Of a stretch of 6,632 nucleotides of DNA, positions 6,150-6,632 are shown piece by piece. The stretch spans positions 1 through 6,632 of the forward strand of contig JALVFB010000405.1 in assembly GCA_027030295.1 (NCBI GenBank), given 5' to 3'. Below the pieces are notes generated by a model that ran no database searches, was not told where the DNA came from, and was given only the letters and a program-made list of their open reading frames with translations. This DNA comes from Hyphomicrobiales bacterium. Lineage in GTDB: Bacteria > Pseudomonadota > Alphaproteobacteria > Rhizobiales > Aestuariivirgaceae. The position numbers were made by a program, and so were the translations under genes. Positions within the stretch are counted from its first letter, which is position 1, and every line of letters starts with the position of its first letter.

Positions 6150-6632
6150 ATGACCGACTGGCCGATCCTTTCCGTCGTCACTTTCCTGCCGCTCATCGGG
6201 GCGCTGTTCATCCTCGTCATTCGCGGGGACGACGAGATCGTGCGCCGCAACATGCGCTACACGGCGCTGTTCGCCACGCTGTTCACCTTCGCGCTCAGCC
6301 TGGTGCTGCTGGCGGGCTTCGACCCGGCGGCGCCGGGCTTCCAGTTCGAGGAGCGCTATCCGTGGTTCGGGCTGATGACCTACCACGTGGGGGTGGACGG
6401 GCTGGGGCTGCCGTTCGTGCTGCTCACCACCTTCCTCATGCCCGGCGTCATTCTCGCCTCCTGGCATGTGGAAAAGCGGCTGAAGGAATACCTCATCGCC
6501 TTCCTGGTGCTGGAAACGCTGATGATCGGCGTGTTCGTGGCGCTGGACCTGGTGCTGTTCTACCTGTTCTTCGAGGGTGGGCTGATCCCGATGTTCCTCA
6601 TCATCGGCATCTGGGGCGGGCCGCGGCGCATC
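6150..6632 (+). CDS. nuoM: NADH-quinone oxidoreductase subunit M (NuoM), N-terminal part
   Basis: NuoM (ND4 homologue) is the middle antiporter-like proton pump of the membrane arm. The first 161 codons are present and run in frame to the last base of the window. The family total is about 500 residues, so roughly two thirds is missing. The N-terminus ([19 protein letters not shown]) is typical. The [19 protein letters not shown] segment (about residues 78-96) is a family signature. E142, within [21 protein letters not shown], corresponds to the essential E144 of E. coli. The ATG lies 4 bases after the nuoL stop, and the only upstream purine tract is the G-run at the end of nuoL (about 6135-6141), so translation is probably coupled to nuoL. 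nuoN would be expected downstream, outside the window. Confidence 0.97.
   Translation, partial: MTDWPILSVVTFLPLIGALFILVIRGDDEIVRRNMRYTALFATLFTFALSLVLLAGFDPAAPGFQFEERYPWFGLMTYHVGVDGLGLPFVLLTTFLMPGVILASWHVEKRLKEYLIAFLVLETLMIGVFVALDLVLFYLFFEGGLIPMFLIIGIWGGPRRI

Noticed and set aside
3995..6253. Very long open frame (752 codons) on the minus strand opposite nuoL.
   Set aside because: It is antisense to an intact, clearly recognised nuoL. Its product is dominated by His, Arg, Gln, Glu and Asp with no domain. Long antisense frames are expected when GC-biased third positions suppress stops.

Overview
The window is a slice of the respiratory complex I operon (nuo, NADH:quinone oxidoreductase, NDH-1). 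All genes are on the + strand. In order they are: nuoG (3' part only), nuoH, a small unidentified membrane-protein gene, nuoI, nuoJ, nuoK, nuoL and nuoM (5' part only). The order G-H-I-J-K-L-M is the standard bacterial one. The DNA is GC-rich with strongly GC-biased third codon positions. The protein sequences look alphaproteobacterial, for example the NuoH motif from D35 to E70 and the NuoG tail ending in an ARASEI-type motif. I infer an alphaproteobacterium but cannot name the order or genus.

Layout: 2-1087 is the C-terminal half of NuoG (peripheral arm). 1128-2168 is NuoH (quinone-chamber membrane subunit). 2178-2465 is an unrecognised 95-residue protein with two predicted membrane helices. 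2496-2984 is NuoI (two 4Fe-4S clusters). 3012-3617 is NuoJ. 3618-3792 is a non-coding gap holding a REP-type palindrome pair and a short degenerate tandem repeat. 3793-4101 is NuoK, 4130-6145 is NuoL (GTG start), and 6150-6632 is the start of NuoM, running off the end. No gene-free stretch exceeds 300 bases. I saw no internal promoter, Rho-independent terminator, tRNA, rRNA, CRISPR array or insertion sequence.

Function: NuoG and NuoI carry electrons from NADH through iron-sulfur clusters to quinone, which binds at the NuoH interface. NuoH, J, K, L and M form the membrane arm that pumps protons. The key charged residues of the pump subunits are intact: NuoK E38 and E74; NuoL E171, K263, K432 and D433; NuoM E142. 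The complex should therefore be functional.

The core is ordinary. The parts worth a second look are the extra small membrane-protein gene between nuoH and nuoI, the REP-pair element inside the operon between nuoJ and nuoK with a repeat array running up to the nuoK ribosome-binding site, a series of very short reading frames that bridge several gene junctions by start/stop overlap, and a His-rich acidic loop in NuoL. I found no evidence of a wholly new system.
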